DNA of 64,000 nt from Anastatus disparis (lineage: Eukaryota > Arthropoda > Insecta > Hymenoptera > Eupelmidae), in the NCBI GenBank assembly GCA_017163975.1, contig JAFFSR010000251.1:4588001-4652000 (forward strand), in the 5' to 3' direction. Made by a program: the position numbers and the translations under genes. This document shows positions 10,901-24,011 of the stretch, piece by piece; position 1 is the stretch's first letter, and every line of letters starts with the position of its first letter. The notes under the pieces were generated by a model. It made no database searches. It saw only the letters and a list, made by a program, of their open reading frames with translations, and was not told the origin of the DNA.

Positions 10901-13900
10901 ATCAATGTATTTATTCATTGTTAATTTTTTTTTTTTTTTTTAATATTATAATTGTAATTGCATGGAAATTTTTTAAATAACTAAAAAAATTTAATATTTG
11001 GTTTTCTAAAGGAGAGTTTAGTAAAAATTTCAAGAAACTATGGTTTCAATAATATTTAATTTAAAAAGTTAAAAAATTTTCTTTCCAATATCGTTATCAT
11101 TATAATTTATGTTACATGCTAGCTGCATTTGAGAAAGAAGCAAATGGTCTATCAAAATCTTTGGCAAAAAAGCCAAGCGATCTTGATTTGACAGAAGCTA
11201 ATGATTTGCTTAAAATATTTCGCTCTATTGAAATACAAAATCTCAATGCTTTAATTCATCTTGAATCGCTTGGTGGCCCGATGGCCGATATGATTGCAAG
11301 AATTGATATTGCCGAGGGACGTGTTAAGCGTGAAATTGATGATGTACTTGAAGGTATTAAACAACTCGAAGTAAGTAATGAGAAAAATAAAATAATTTGT
11401 TTTTCTTCCACAAGTTATTTCATACAAATAAAATCATGCTTAATTTTTATGAGCGAAACAAATTGGTAACTCTTATTTGAAAAAAATTGATTTCTTTTTA
11501 TAAGAATGAAAAAAGATATTTATAATTAATCATGATTTGTATCTTATTTATATAATACGAAAGAGAACTTCATTAATCAGCTTATACCTGCAACTTTCTA
11601 TTTAAAACGAAAAAAATACAAGTTGAAGTTACACTTTGTCATAGTTCCTGTATGACGTAAACCCATTATGATTCGAAAATAAAATGCATTTCCCGCGGAA
11701 ATGACATTACAATAATTACAAAAGGACTATAAAGTATATTTTTAAAATATTAACAATACTTTAATTCATCAAATACCCTTATGACCAGTGACAATTTTTG
11801 AGGTATAGTTATAACTCAAGTTTGACGTCTTCATCATTAATTTTTTATGTGCAAAAAAAAAAGTAAAATAAGCTTATTTTCCGTGAGGCGAGTTACCAAA
11901 CATTTGGAAAATAGAAAAAATTTCAATGATTTTAAAATAATTGACTAACGAATATCGAGTAAATTAATGCAATGTTTATGCACTAATTTTGTACCAAAAA
12001 CAACAAAGCGACAAAATTCAAGTGTAAGTTTAGGCTCAATTAAAGGGTTAAAAGTTGACAAAAATTTAAAAAAACATTTAGAGAGATTTGATTGATTAGG
12101 GCTATTACACGCTAGAAAAAGAACAGAAACAGATATAAGAAATACATTGCTTCTATATCTATATATATGAGAAATAAGCGCGTTATAGCAACAACTCGCT
12201 GTTCCTCATATATACAGATATAGAAGTAATGTATTTCTTATATCTGTTCCCTGTTCTTTTTTAGCGTGTAATGGCCCTTAGTCATGAGTCCAACTTTTTG
12301 AAGTGAGCCACTAAAAATCGACCGATCGAATTTAATATCTTTTTTCTCCAGATTAAATTGAAAGTTTATATACGTCGCTAGCGCTCAAGTGGCGCGAATT
12401 TTTTAAATTTTGTTAAATAGATAGAAATTGATAGAATAATAATGAAATTGAATTTTATTTATATTAAATAAAAGAAATTTTGAAAATAGAAACAAATATA
12501 ATTAAAATGAATCTAGTTTTATAAAATAAGTGGTTCAAATAAAAAAAAAAAAATCTTAAGCAAATATCACCCTTTCAATTTAGCATAAGAGTCTAAACTT
12601 AAAGAATTACTAATCAGATGTACAAGAATAACATAGAAATAATATGATCTGAATCGTATTTTATTTAATCAGATATTCTGGTATACGTCATCATGCATAA
12701 CAAAATAAATGATCTCAATCGTATTTTATTCAATTTGATATTCTGGTACATCATCATACATAAAAAAATATATGATCTCAATCGTATTTTATTTAATTAG
12801 ATATTCTGGTACGTCATCATACATAACAAAATATTTAATAAACGTATTGTAAATAAAAAAAAAACTTTCTAATATTTGTATAAAAATGATTTGATTTTTT
12901 TTTGCATGTCATGAACTTAATACAATCGGTATTTTGTCAAATATTTGTCTGTAATTGAAATTTTTTAAAAAGATTAAGGGTTTAATAATAAAACATGTAC
13001 GATAAAATCATATGAGAGGTTCGTATATGATTCTACATGACTTGAGCACTTACTCCCATTTAACGCTCAAATCGTTCACTTTCATCTAGCACCCACAAAC
13101 TGTATTCAGGTGTTAATTTAATGAGAATTTTTTTCGAATAGTACGCTTATTTACCATCATTTTGCCTGGGATGAAAAGAACGTTCAAGGCGACGGACATG
13201 AGTTCCGTGTGTAAGATTTTTGTATATACGACCTCAAAAACTGTCACTGACTATCGGCCTATTATTGAACAATATTTTTTTAATCTATAAATCTCATGCT
13301 TATTAATCCTCAAGTGGTACACAGGAACAACTTCGGAGTAAGTATACATTTTTAGGCAAAATCAAATATAAAAAAAAAAAAATTTTTTTCAAATAATTAT
13401 TCTTATGGCATTTTATGGTAAATTTTACCTCAAAATTATGGCGAGTAAACGTACACTGTTAAAAATACATGAAATTTGCTTCCAGTACATGCATGGATTT
13501 TTATGCGAATCAGCATTAAATTTTGTTTATTAACATAAAATTTAATACTAGTTTGCATTAAATTTCATATAAATAAACAACATTCAATACTGATTCGTAT
13601 AAATATTAATGCTGATTTGCATTAAATTTCATGCTGATAAACAAAATTTAATGCCGATTTTCGTGTACTGGAAGCAAATTTCATTTTTTCAACAGTGTAT
13701 GGTATGCTCGATCCAAGTGTACCATTTGAGGGTTAATAATAAATAAGAATTATACATACGAGTAAATTAGTATAAAAAAACTTTTAAAAACATAATTAAA
13801 TATAATAATTTTCATAAAAATAAAAAATTTTCCTAGTTATCAATAGTACACGAGGAGAAGCGTGCGAGACGTCTTGAGCGTCAGTGTGAACAATTGGTAG

Positions 13901-15690
13901 AAAAAAATTTTCGCTCATTAATTTGTTCCGAAGATGCATTAAAAGCCCGTGTATTGATTGAGGATGCTTATGAAAGTTGCGTTGCAACTAACGAAGCTGG
14001 ACTTGAATCGTTGGCGATGGCCAGAGCACTTGAAAATGTTTATGAACGTCTCAGTGCTGAGCTTGATGTATTGCCGAGGCATTTAGTTGTCATTTGCGAA
14101 CGAGAAGGTTTTAAACAAGAATTAAAAGAAAGTCGTGAAATCGAAGACGCCGCTAGGAAGGTAAGATTATATATTTTTTATGAATAAATTATTTTCAACT
14201 AATAAGTTTTTCTAGTCATTTTTAGCACTGCACGTTTAGACAAATAATTATCGTAAAATATTTTATTTGGTCATATAAATAAAATAATCCTTATATGTTT
14301 AAATATGCTTTTTTTAAAATAAATTAAACTTGTAAAAAATTAGTAATAATTTAACTCGAACGTTCATGCTCTCATTTTATTTTGATATATGAAGGACAAT
14401 TATTTTCATTAGTCTGATTTTATAAGAGAAAAGCGCGCGCGTCGTGCATTAAGCGAAACGTGAGTTTTGAACGTCCTGATAATTTTATTTCCCGTTATAA
14501 ACGTAAATCGTCACCTCTTTTTAAGCGTTCGTTCATATAAAAATCTTGAATAAAATTGTTTCGTCAATTCCATCTTTTGAAATCTTATAATTTGTATAAT
14601 ATAATGGCTACATCGTCTAAGCATACGTATACATGCATGTGTATACATAAAAATTCAAAAAGATGATTTTAATGAAAGATATTAAAAAATTTCTTTGTAA
14701 TAAATTGTGATACAATGTTCGCAAAAAAGTGATTTTCGCGAGAACGTAATTTTTCAGTTTTATATTATTTATTTCAACTGCGCAAATCAAATTGATTTTA
14801 CACACATTCATGAGAATACGTTAATTTGGCATTTTAAACACCGTATAGAAATATTTGAAATGAAATTTTATACACACTGTGATCTGAAAAATTATTTTTT
14901 CTATTTTATTCTTACCTCAACAGTAATGACTATTTCGTTATGAAAATTTATGGAATTGATTAAGTTACTAAAATTTTTATAAAATATATTAAATAAGTAA
15001 TAAAAGTTACTAGAAAAGTATGAATTTTTAATGAAAATTGATATATTAAAAAGGTCAAAAAATTTAGCTATTAAGTTTTCAATTTAATTTTTTTGTTTCT
15101 GATTGGGCCCGCTTTTTTCAAGTTAATGTACGGGAATAAAATCCATTACGTAGTTCGGGAGTATATAGTCTATTTCTCTCTTAAATATTTACTCGCCTTG
15201 CTTCACTTCACTCGCTCAGGTTTCAAATCCCACCCTCGAGAGAAATGTGCGAATCTATTCCTTAATAGCATATATAATACACTTTTTGAAACATTAAATA
15301 CAAGAAAAAAAATTTTTCCTCCGCAATAAAATATTTTATAATTTTATATTTTTAAAGACATTCAAAATATATTAATGAAATTTTATTATTTGTCAAAATT
15401 AACCGTTATTAATAAAAATTTAATTTTTTTATTAGTTTGATCTTATGCACCGTTTGCTCGCTGCGTTGAGACGTCTTATGGAGCCAACGGAAAAGCCTCG
15501 TCGACGTTTGGTAAAACGATCAACGCCACGAATGAGGAAAAAACGTGATAATTCTAAACACGTTGAAAGTGCTAAAGCTTCGCCAGACCGTGGCGATACT
15601 ATTAAATTGCAATTTGATTTATTTGGAAAAGCTTGTAAATTGAAAAAAGAGCAAGATGCTATTAGCGATTTTAGCGAGGAAGATGATTAA
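7956..15690 (+). CDS. CFAP100: CFAP100/CCDC37-like ciliary coiled-coil protein (DUF4200), seven exons
   Basis: Exons: 7956-8002, 8590-8713, 9509-9742, 10360-10756, 11123-11370, 13837-14160 and 15436-15690. All junctions are GT/AG and all phases agree, giving 1629 nt and 542 residues. The ATG at 7956 is chosen because the first long exon has no in-frame ATG and the small exon supplies the two bases needed at its junction. Residues about 95-213 have the DUF4200 layout: a long heptad-rich helix (RYISDLRLLTKWRLLVG onward), a DxxxxxxFLxxDxxxxM-like central segment and the terminal FLHRVSP signature. An acidic linker (SSDDEDDDNNEE) follows, then a second coiled coil (residues about 268-458) and a basic, R/K-rich tail ending in acidic residues. 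In Chlamydomonas the FAP100/FAP73 (MIA) complex tethers inner dynein arm I1 in the axoneme, so a role in motile cilia (sperm, chordotonal organs) is expected. A CCDC38-type relative is the main alternative. A poly(A) signal AATAAA lies at 15766-15771. Confidence 0.72.
8935..9250. repeat. Dispersed intronic repeat, copy 1
   Basis: In intron 2 of the CFAP100-like gene. It shares an AT-rich lead-in and a core containing GACTCGGGAATAAAGTCGAT with copies near 11640-11710 and 14960-15180 in later introns of the same gene. The three copies have diverged. No ends with inverted repeats were identified, so its class is unknown. Confidence 0.45.
11630..11715. repeat. Dispersed intronic repeat, copy 2 (partial)
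   Basis: The core CCCATTATGATTCGAAAATA plus the following CCGCGGAA block aligns with the copy at 9110-9170. It is in intron 5. Divergence is high, so homology is moderately supported. Confidence 0.35.
12099..12277. mobile_element. Foldback MITE with TTA duplication (PIF/Harbinger-type)
   Basis: The ends GGGCTATTACACGCTA and the inverted TAGCGTGTAATGGCCC are flanked by TTA at 12096-12098 and 12278-12280. The whole 179-bp element is close to a single hairpin, with the inner arms also pairing (AGATATAAGAAATACATT). A TTA duplication with GGGC-type ends fits PIF/Harbinger non-autonomous elements. It lies in intron 5 of the CFAP100-like gene. Confidence 0.7.
12643..12835. repeat. Three tandem copies of a 63-66 bp unit
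   Basis: Units start at 12643, 12709 and 12772, each beginning ATGATCT(C/G)AATCGTATTT and carrying GATATTCTGGTA and CATCATRCATA blocks. Copies are about 90 percent alike by eye. It is a minisatellite within intron 5. Confidence 0.75.
13454..13697. mobile_element. TA-flanked MITE, CACTGTT ends, copy 1
   Basis: The ends CACTGTTAAAAATACATGAA and the inverted TTCATTTTTTCAACAGTG are flanked by TA at 13452-13453 and 13698-13699. Arms extend about 38 bp through TTTGCTTCCAGTACA. The interior repeats a GCATTAAATTT motif several times in both orientations. The TA duplication suggests a Tc1/mariner-type non-autonomous element. A second element with the same CACTGTTAAAAAT ends is at 48175-48543. Confidence 0.7.
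14960..15180. repeat. Dispersed intronic repeat, copy 3
   Basis: In intron 6. It has the same AT-rich lead-in and a GTACGGGAATAAAATCCATT core as the copies near 9130 and 11670. Confidence 0.4.
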
Positions 15691-15765
15691 TTTAGATTAT
15701 CGAATTTTATAATATATCGGTTCAAATGAAAACTTCATGTAGATTTTACACAATAATTAGAATAG

Positions 15766-15771
15766 AATAAA
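15766..15771 (+). terminator. Candidate poly(A) signal of the CFAP100-like gene
   Basis: A canonical AATAAA 76 bp after the stop codon, followed by a T-rich stretch. Another candidate lies near 15963. Confidence 0.5.
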
Positions 15772-16077
15772 TTTTTTTCATTATGTCAACGTTCGTGTGC
15801 AAAGCACAATCTATCTAGTAAGATTTAAACTTGTTAGACTATTATTTTATAAAAAAAATTTCATTTATAGAATTCATTCATGTTTTCGTATAGAACTAAA
15901 CAAATTTTTTTAATGCATATACAGAAATTATGTTTATTATTGCTGTCGATGTTTTCTTGTATAAATAAAAACGTTAAATACTAACCTTTTCCATTCGCTG
16001 TGCGTTTTTATGTTAAAAACCGCATGTTTTAGCTTGAATTTTACTACTCAATAATAAATCAATACTTTTGGTATGTG

Positions 16078-16690
16078 CCTCCCCCCCTTTTATTCCTGTT
16101 TTTTTTTCTCTTGTATCCTAAAAATTTTTATTAATGTAAAACATAAACATTTTTAAATAAATTAATTAAATTATGTCTCTCCTTTACTGATTCTTTTTGC
16201 GTTCTCCCCCTCTCCCCCGCAGTTAGTTTTTTTTTTTCATTTCATCCTAAAAAATAGTTCATTCATTTAAATTATAAATATTTTTAAATTAATTAATTTA
16301 ATTTTTCATTTCGACGGTCCCTATTGGAAAAGACGTCTCTTGCGAAAAGTTGGAAAAGACTTATCATGCCAGCTGAAAAAATCAGCAGGATAATCTTTGA
16401 CAATATAGGACAGATATTGATAAATAGAAATTTTGATTATTAACGTAAAGAATGTACTAGTCAATATCTTTAATAATTCAAATTTTTATTTATTAAAGTC
16501 TGTTATTTTTAGTTTTTTAGATGTCTTTTCCAATAGGGACCGTCGATTTAATATCTCCCCTTTACTGATTCTTTTTGCTTCCCCCCTCCCCCCCTAACTT
16601 CTGTTTTTTTTTCGTTTTACTCTCAACCACTCTTGAAAAAAAGTTTGATCATGTCAAAATTTTTAAATAAATTTATTTAATTTTTCATTT
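16078..16690. repeat. Degenerate tandem repeat interrupted by a MITE
   Basis: Three units of roughly 100-150 bp share a C-rich block with a following T-run (near 16080, 16205 and 16577) and an AAATAAATTAATTAAATT-like tail. Units 2 and 3 also share CTTTACTGATTCTTTTTGC (16183-16202 and 16560-16578). The MITE at 16312-16545 splits units 2 and 3. Confidence 0.6.
16312..16545. mobile_element. MITE with CGACGGTCCC ends
   Basis: Inverted ends of about 27 bp, CGACGGTCCCTATTGGAAAA at 16312 and its complement ending at 16545. The flanks read ATTT on both sides, a possible 4-bp duplication. Length is 234 bp, with no coding content. Confidence 0.65.
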
Positions 16691-17599
16691 ATATATTTAT
16701 GTCTTTTGTTTTCATTGCAATTGTAGCCAATGATCTGAAGTTGACTTATGTAAAAAGTCTCTAAATCACTTATTACTAATCAGTATTTTCATAAAGGGAA
16801 ATGTTAAACTTACTTACGACAGATGTTTTCTACACTATAAATTTCATTGTCAATATATAATCTATGTTTTATTTGTAACTACATTCGCAATCTTGATGTC
16901 ATATATTATTTTATTATATTATTATTTTATTTTATCATATTATCCCGTTTAATTAGTAAAAATAATAATTTTAGCCATAATTTTATTCCTTGGTCTTTTC
17001 TTTTCTTCTGGTTTTTATTAAAATTTTTAAAAATAACGATAATGGATTTTCAATTTTAGGCTATCAATTTTCGATCGTCATATCAAATATCACATTGCAT
17101 TGCCCATCTTCAAATTTTTTATATAACTTAACGACAGTTTACGACAGATTTTTTTTTGTCTAAACTATTTAATATTTTTTATCTTATTTATATAAAATTT
17201 AGTATATTTTATAGTTTTATAATTTATTTTACGATATTTTCCATTAAATTTAACGTTTTTAAATTATTTTTACGATAGATATCTGAAAATAAACATCTGT
17301 CGTAAGTTTAACAACGGCCTTTCATAAATTTGTTAAATATTTTGTCTTTCTATAATTCGTCGTACAATTTTTTTTGGTCAAAAGTGATTGAATTGCTAAT
17401 TGGCACATTTTATCATCTGTCGTACATTTGTCGTGCAAATTAGAGAATATTATTACAATAATAATTTTTATTTTCAAATTTAAATATTATTCCCGCCACA
17501 ATTCAATCTTACTACATATTCGATTTTGTTCTTTAAATATATTTCTCGATTTAAAATTCTCTCGATTAAAACACATCTATCGAAAAGAAAAAATAAAAT

Positions 17600-18581
17600 A
17601 TATCTCGAATAAAGATCGAAGAATCAGTAGCTCTCTTAGCAATCTATATAGGATCAGAGGCAAGGGGACTGTTCGGAAAAGGGAGGGAAAAGCGCAAATA
17701 TGGCCGGCGTCGTGTCGGTGCGGCAATGAAAAACGTTGTGGCCCGCCGTCGTCGTGTCTTTAATTCGTATATGCATATTAAAGTATTATCGCGATATAAT
17801 AGAAAAAAAATCTCATTAACAGCAAGGTGAATTGTTTAACAAAGTTTTTCAACTACACGCATAAAGTGGAAATTTGAAAAAATAAATAAATAAAAGAAAA
17901 ACGAAACGCCGAAAGATTATATCTTATGCCTTAAAACTTCGTCTTTATTGCAAACTACATATATACCAAAAGGTATAACCATCCTTCGTTAGCGTGCGCG
18001 TGTGTTAGAGAGCTCAAAGTTAAAAAGATACCTCAATAAAGCGTATCGGATTGAGAGTTTAAAGCGCAACGACAAAAATCAACTCTTCCGTTTGATAAAA
18101 AGAAAAATATATATATATATATATTATTTTTCATACTCTGCGAGAATAATTTTTTTTGTGCTTCTACAAAATACATCGAAATTTCACCCCCCAAGAAGGA
18201 AGTTAGAGGAGAGAGAGAGAGAGGAAAAAAAAGATCACACATAGTGCCAGAAAAATAAGAGATGGACAGAAGAGTACGCGCGATTATTGTGAGCCGGTAG
18301 CAAGTGCACACAATCGCGCACACACCATTCAAGACAGGACTAATTTAGATTTTTTTCGTTTAATTTTCCACATACAAGTCTATCTCTTTTTTCTTAATCA
18401 ATTTTAAACTCAGTAAACTTTATACATTTCCAAAGATACTGATATTATGTGGATAAAATAATGCATTTACGTGCATAAAAGAATAAAAAAAGGCGCGTAT
18501 TTGTATGGGAATTACATATGCCTGCTGGATGCTTCGGAGAGCATGGACGTATATGTGTTCGCCGAAAAGACCGGATGTAAG
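17600..18581 (+). promoter_or_regulatory. GC-richer block, candidate promoter and 5' noncoding exon of scrawny
   Basis: Against an AT-rich background, 17640-17765 and 17990-18330 are clearly richer in G+C, with CGTCGTCG runs. A short frame opens at ATG 17700 (9 codons). A strong donor GTGAGTAAA starts at 18582 and could splice to the acceptor ending at 23911 upstream of the scrawny start codon. This is inference from composition and splice signals only; no core promoter element is decisive. The frame at 18471-18659 is not accepted as coding. Confidence 0.25.
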
Positions 18582-19485
18582 GTGAGTAAAATATCTTTCC
18601 TCGGTCGATGCATCTTTCGTATATCAAATGAAAAGTATACATGTGATTTTTATATATAATATATTTATATTATCATCTTTTTAGCAAAGCTCCTTTTTGT
18701 GCATGTGTACTTATTATAACGCGTATGTACAAACATTTCTGTATAATAAAGGTCGTCGTGTTTCGATATACACTACTTAAAATAAGAGAGAAAGAGAGAG
18801 AGCGAGAAAGCGTCTACTTATATTCCTTTTTTAAATATACGCAATGAGCGTATTGAAAAAAAGGAGGAAAGAAATAAAGTATAATCCGAGAAAGACAAAA
18901 AATAGCCTCGCTTCGCTCAATTGTCGTCGTCGTTTTTAAAGAAACACCACTAAAGACACGAGGTGCTCGCTCATTCGCAGAATATAATAAAAATTCTTTC
19001 TAGATATAGGCATATAATAACGAACATAAGTTTATGTATTATTTTTCTATCATATAATTTCCTATATAGGGGAATAAATTTATACAAAACTTTAAAATTC
19101 ATTCTCTCTCTTATTCCCTTTTAAAAAGGTCGAATGCACGCACCACTTGCGAAAAGCGTGTATACGAGCGTCATGCCGGGGGTTCCAATCTTAAGAAGGA
19201 ATAATACTAACTACCGTAATTATATGCATACGTAACGTAGTAAAAGCGTGGCTTCAGATGTATAGACTATAGACTCCTTTACGCGTATTATTTGCGTATA
19301 TATGTATATTTCTACGTACGATCAGAATACTCATGCTGCACTTATATATAAACGTAAATATTGGAAAACAGTGACATATTAGGAATTTAGTTAGTCAGAG
19401 AGAGAAAGACTGTCCACCCCTTGCTTGCTTCTTAGTCCCCACTTCGCAACTAATACGTAGCTCCGTGCATTGTAAGTACTACGAC
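18582..19485. other. Noncoding interval, candidate 5' intron
   Basis: No exon is supported. It includes a GAGA-rich patch (18786-18806) and many CG dinucleotides, as in the preceding block. It may be regulatory sequence of scrawny. Confidence 0.3.
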
Positions 19486-21742
19486 TTTGTTATGATGGTT
19501 CAAGTGGTAGAATTAGAGAGGGGTATTCAAAAATATGAAAATAAAAATAGTATTAAAAACATTTTTTCTTAAGATTATTAAGATAAAAATAAGAAAAGTC
19601 ACTTTAATAGAATAAATTTTTTTAAATTATTTAGTACTTTTTTGTTAAATTGTAATATTAAGAACAAATTCACAACTTCTTTTTTATTTAGAGTTATTCT
19701 CCTTTTTAAAGTTAATAAAAACTAATTTTCTTATAAATTGAATTTTAATTTTTATTGTGTTTTGATAAGAACGTAATCATAAAATTAAATAACGTATAAA
19801 CTAAGGGATCACTGTGTTTTATGCAGTACACTTTTATGGTAAAAAAAATTTGTGAAACCTAAGTAAATTTTCAAACAGAAAATATTCAATTTTAATTATT
19901 AAAGTATCAGGACTGTGTTGCAGCCTAGAAAAAAATCAAATTTAAATGTAAAAACAATTTTATGACTTTATGACAACTTATTTAATGAAACTTTTTCACC
20001 TTGAATATGTATTAAATACAAGAATTTTATTCATGAATAATTTTTAAAAATCTCATCTTATGATTGAAACCCTTTTCTTTAGTCAAACACTTGATTTTGG
20101 TAGTAATCACATACTTTCCCAGCCAATTTTCAACAAATTAACTTCAAAATTTCCAGAGATCTTCAATTTATATATCTTCACAAAATAACAGAGCTGGAAT
20201 TTTGATCAAATAAGAATAAGTGAATTTTGAACTGAATTACATATATAAAACTCATGAAAATATCAATTTTTTCCATTGCTTTAAACTTTTTTCAAATTAA
20301 ATTTATAAATTCTTTTATTTTAACTCTTATTTTATGAAAATATATAAATTGAAGATCTCTAGAAATTTTGAAGTGAATTTTTTGAAAATTGACTGAAAAT
20401 ACCTGCGATAACCACCAAAATCATATGTTTGACTAAAGAAAAAGATTTCAATTATTGGATGAGATTTTTTAAAATTATTTATGGACCAAAGTCTTGTATT
20501 TGATATATGTCTAAGGTAAAAAAAAGTTTCATTAATCAAAATTATGAGAAAAATAATTATTTTTAAATTTGATTTTCTTTCAGGCTTCAAATGATGTATT
20601 TTGTTTTTAACTATGAATATTTATTTCTTAAAAAATAACAAACATTTTTTTACTTTAAGTATAATATGACACATAAGTTCAAGATTTACAATCTTTGTCT
20701 AAAAAATTATTAAATAATAAGATATAGTAAGCTAATAACAGACAAAAAATTTTCTGACGTCTGTGGAGCTTTGATTAATGCAAATAATAGTCTTATAATC
20801 TTGTATAATCAATATTTAACATAATTCTGCCTTTTAGGAAGGAGCACAAATAATGTTCAATAATTGTCCTAGTTTTATGACATATCCAAAATAATTAATT
20901 ATTTACAAACTTAAGCATTCAACAAACAAGTCTTCATCACCTAACAGTTTTAGCGAATCATTCTTTATTGATAACAAGATAATGTTTAATTTTTTTAATA
21001 TTTTCATGTGTTTTCAAATGATCAATATGGTTTTAGTAATAATTAATTGTTGTTATTCTCTTGAAGATTAAAACATTACTGATTTTTGAGCTCATAGAAG
21101 ACTGAAAATTACAAATTTTTAAATAACTAATAATCGTTTATTTGAATTATTAATTATGTATTGTTAAAATTTTATCAAATATTATTAGATAATAAACGAC
21201 AGAAAAATTTCGACTACTAATGCACTTTTTATTTATTCGTATAAATAAATCTTCTGAGTTAATTAGCTCTTATTCCGTTGTAATTTGTGTAATTTTTAAA
21301 ATTGAATGTCTGTTGATTATTTGTGCTCATAACAATATTTAGTTTTAATGGCAATAATTTTTTTAGACATTTAATTAGTTTATATGATTTTTAATTTTAT
21401 CATTATGCAATAGAAAAATTGCAATTCATTGAATTTACAAGAATAATAATTTTTACTTATTATAAATACTTATTATTATAATAGTAGTTTTTACTTATTG
21501 ATATAAAAAGGAGAATAAGTAACTAAATGAAAAAGAAATTGTGAATCGTTTCTTAATTTATCAATTTAACAAAAAAGTACTTAATAATTGAAAAAAAAAT
21601 TTATTTTATTAAAATAACTCTTATTCTCTTATTTTGATCTTGGTTATCATAGGAAAAAATGTTTTTAATACTATTTTTATTTGTATTCTATATTTTTTTC
21701 AATTCCCCCCTTTAATTCTGTCACTTTACCTATCATAACAAA
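19486..21742. repeat. 2.26-kb inverted repeat with nested foldback
   Basis: Outer arms of about 250-350 bp are inverted: TTTGTTATGAT at 19486 pairs with ATCATAACAAA ending at 21742. Inside both, in order, are a G/C-run tract, AATAGTATTAAAAACATTTTTT and a conserved AAAAAGTAC(T)TAA block. A second, asymmetric foldback lies within: about 19935-20180 pairs with about 20330-20590 (shared AATTTATATATCTTCA-type and TTTAGTCAAACA-type motifs). No transposase frame is seen. It is likely a long-arm non-autonomous DNA element with another inserted inside. Confidence 0.6.
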
Positions 21743-23911
21743 GCGCATGTTCAACAATAGCGGAGTAGGGACTAAAAGCAAACGAGGGGCGGGCTCCCGT
21801 TCTTTCTTTCCAGACAATTTTGCTGTACTGTATACATTACATTTTTCAGATAAAACCGAGACATCGACAGGTACTGACGTCTTCAGTGGTACCTCGAATC
21901 AACTCTCGGCATTTCTCGAACTTGAATTTTTTTATACTTGAACGATTTGAACTTAAACGCTTGTATAATTTTTACTTTTATTTAAATCTTTATTTTACGT
22001 ATAAATATTCGTTATTTTAACATATTAATTTTCATTCACTTTTTTATACATTCTATATTTTTATATATTTTATTTAATAAATAATAATTTTGAATTCACG
22101 GATCATGAATCTTTTTATTTAAATAAAGATTCAAAAATTACACACCAGAGGGCGTCGAGGCCGTGTAACGCGCTGTACAAGCGTGATATAGAGACAGAAA
22201 GAGAAAGTGAGCAGTTCAGAAGAAGATCCAAAATATATAACAGCGTGGAGAAAAAGTTCGAGAGAGAGGTAAAAAAGTCTCGTATAGTTTGTATCTTTTT
22301 GTATACGCGAGAGTAAGCCGCGAGTTCGAGTAAATATATTTGAAGCATTTAAAAAAAAAACGTAATATTTATATATTGTTCCTTGTATTTTGAAAAATAA
22401 GTGTTTTTATAATGCGCTTTTTTTTCTTAATCACTAATATCGTTAATACTGTAAATTTCTTGAAAAAAGTATAGTGAATCCACTGGAATAAAAGTTTCTC
22501 GAGTCACGCAAAAAATAACGTGACACGTTTTCGAACATGAAAGATTGGAGCAGAGGTTTACGTTAAAAATCAGGTTTGTTTATTTTGAATTGAAAAGAGA
22601 CTAAGATAGTTTGTTATATTGCGATATGTATACATAAAATCGATCCAACCTCAAAAAATAAGTACAATTCAGAGCGCCGCAAATCTGAGAAATTAACCTA
22701 AAAATTTATGGGACGCTTCTTCAATCATGTCTTAATACCAAATCAATATTCGTCAATTTTAGATAACGTAAGATTGATAGTTTAAAAAAATCAGAATACT
22801 AAAAATAAAAACAATGATTGAGAATTTTAACAAAAAGAAAGCTGGAGAAATTTAGTTTGGCGGTAAGCTTTGGCAACGTGCACAAGAAATATAGATACTT
22901 GCCGCGCCGCACATCGGTATATACCATTCAAAAATATATAGATATAATAGTTATCTTAAAAAGACTCGTGTGCGCGCTCGACTGTGTGACTGTGACAAGC
23001 GTAAGCGTTATATACGTATATATAGCCGCGGCGCGATCGATAAACTCTTCTATCTCGCTCTCTCTCTTTTTCTCTCGCGCCTTTTAGTCTACTTTTTTTA
23101 AAAATTTTATTCTTTTGGCTTAGTTGTTGTTTGAAAACCTTCTATATTAATAAGTAAATGAGAAAAAAAATTAACTAAGTGGTTAAAAATTTCTTTAATC
23201 AACATATTTTGAATAAAAGATAACATGGAATTTTTAACATATTTCATATTGAATGATAAAAAACGTTTAAGTAACATGTGAAGTTCTTGATGTAAGTGTA
23301 GGAATAAATTTAGTAACATCGTCAAGAGGAACGAAACATATCGCGACCACGTGCGTGTTAATACCGATAATATTGACTCCAAGTAGTTAATAACCTGCAT
23401 CTTGTTTTATTATTTCAAATTTTGGATTTTTCATGAATTGTTTTTATTTTTATTGCAAAAGCAGATATTTGGATTTTTAGTATATTTTTTTAATTGAATA
23501 CATAATTTAAAAAATCAACTGTTACAATTAATTTTTCTTTTTTTTTTATTTATATTTTTTCTGCTAATTCTTAATTTTTTTAATGTAAGATGCATTATAA
23601 GAATAAGAAATAATTTTGACTGTACTTTTTTTTAAAATCTGTGTTTTATATTGGTGCTTTAAGTACCTCAATCAATAAGATTAAAAAAGTGAGAAATGTA
23701 TATACTATTTTGTAGCATTTTCTAGGAAGTTTTTTTTTTTTTTTTTAATTAAATTTACATGTTTGTTGTAACAAAAGTTGTTTTAAGTTAACATTATAAA
23801 TTTTTCATTAATAAAAACAGTAAAATTGTTTCTCCAAATTATTTTTTTGTACAAATATTCTGATTAATTATGATTAGCTTAACATCTACTTTTTTTTTGC
23901 ATTTGTTTCAG
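21743..23911 (+). promoter_or_regulatory. Upstream region of scrawny with two GC-richer blocks
   Basis: Blocks at 22140-22330 and 22960-23095 are richer in G+C, with GAGA/CTCT microsatellites and CG-rich words. The first ends near a GTAAAAAAG donor-like site (22269) and could be a noncoding first exon. The acceptor TTTGTTTCAG ending at 23911 shows that the coding exon is preceded by a 5' UTR intron. Which block is the promoter cannot be told from sequence alone. Confidence 0.3.
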
Positions 23912-24011
23912 AAAGTATAGGCTTATTGTGCCTATTAATTATTTATATTAAAAAGCTGCTTAAAAATTTGGAACTGTGGCTAGTCCAAACAAAAATTCAA
24001 AAACAAAAAAG

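Noticed and set aside
18471..18659. Frame with MHKRIKKGAYLYGN and a strong donor
   Set aside because: The donor is attractive but no downstream acceptor continues the frame convincingly; treated as a possible noncoding exon only.
23976..24011. Upstream extension of the scrawny frame (SPNKNSKTKK...)
   Set aside because: The extension begins with GTG; there is no in-frame ATG before 24012, so the start was placed at 24012.
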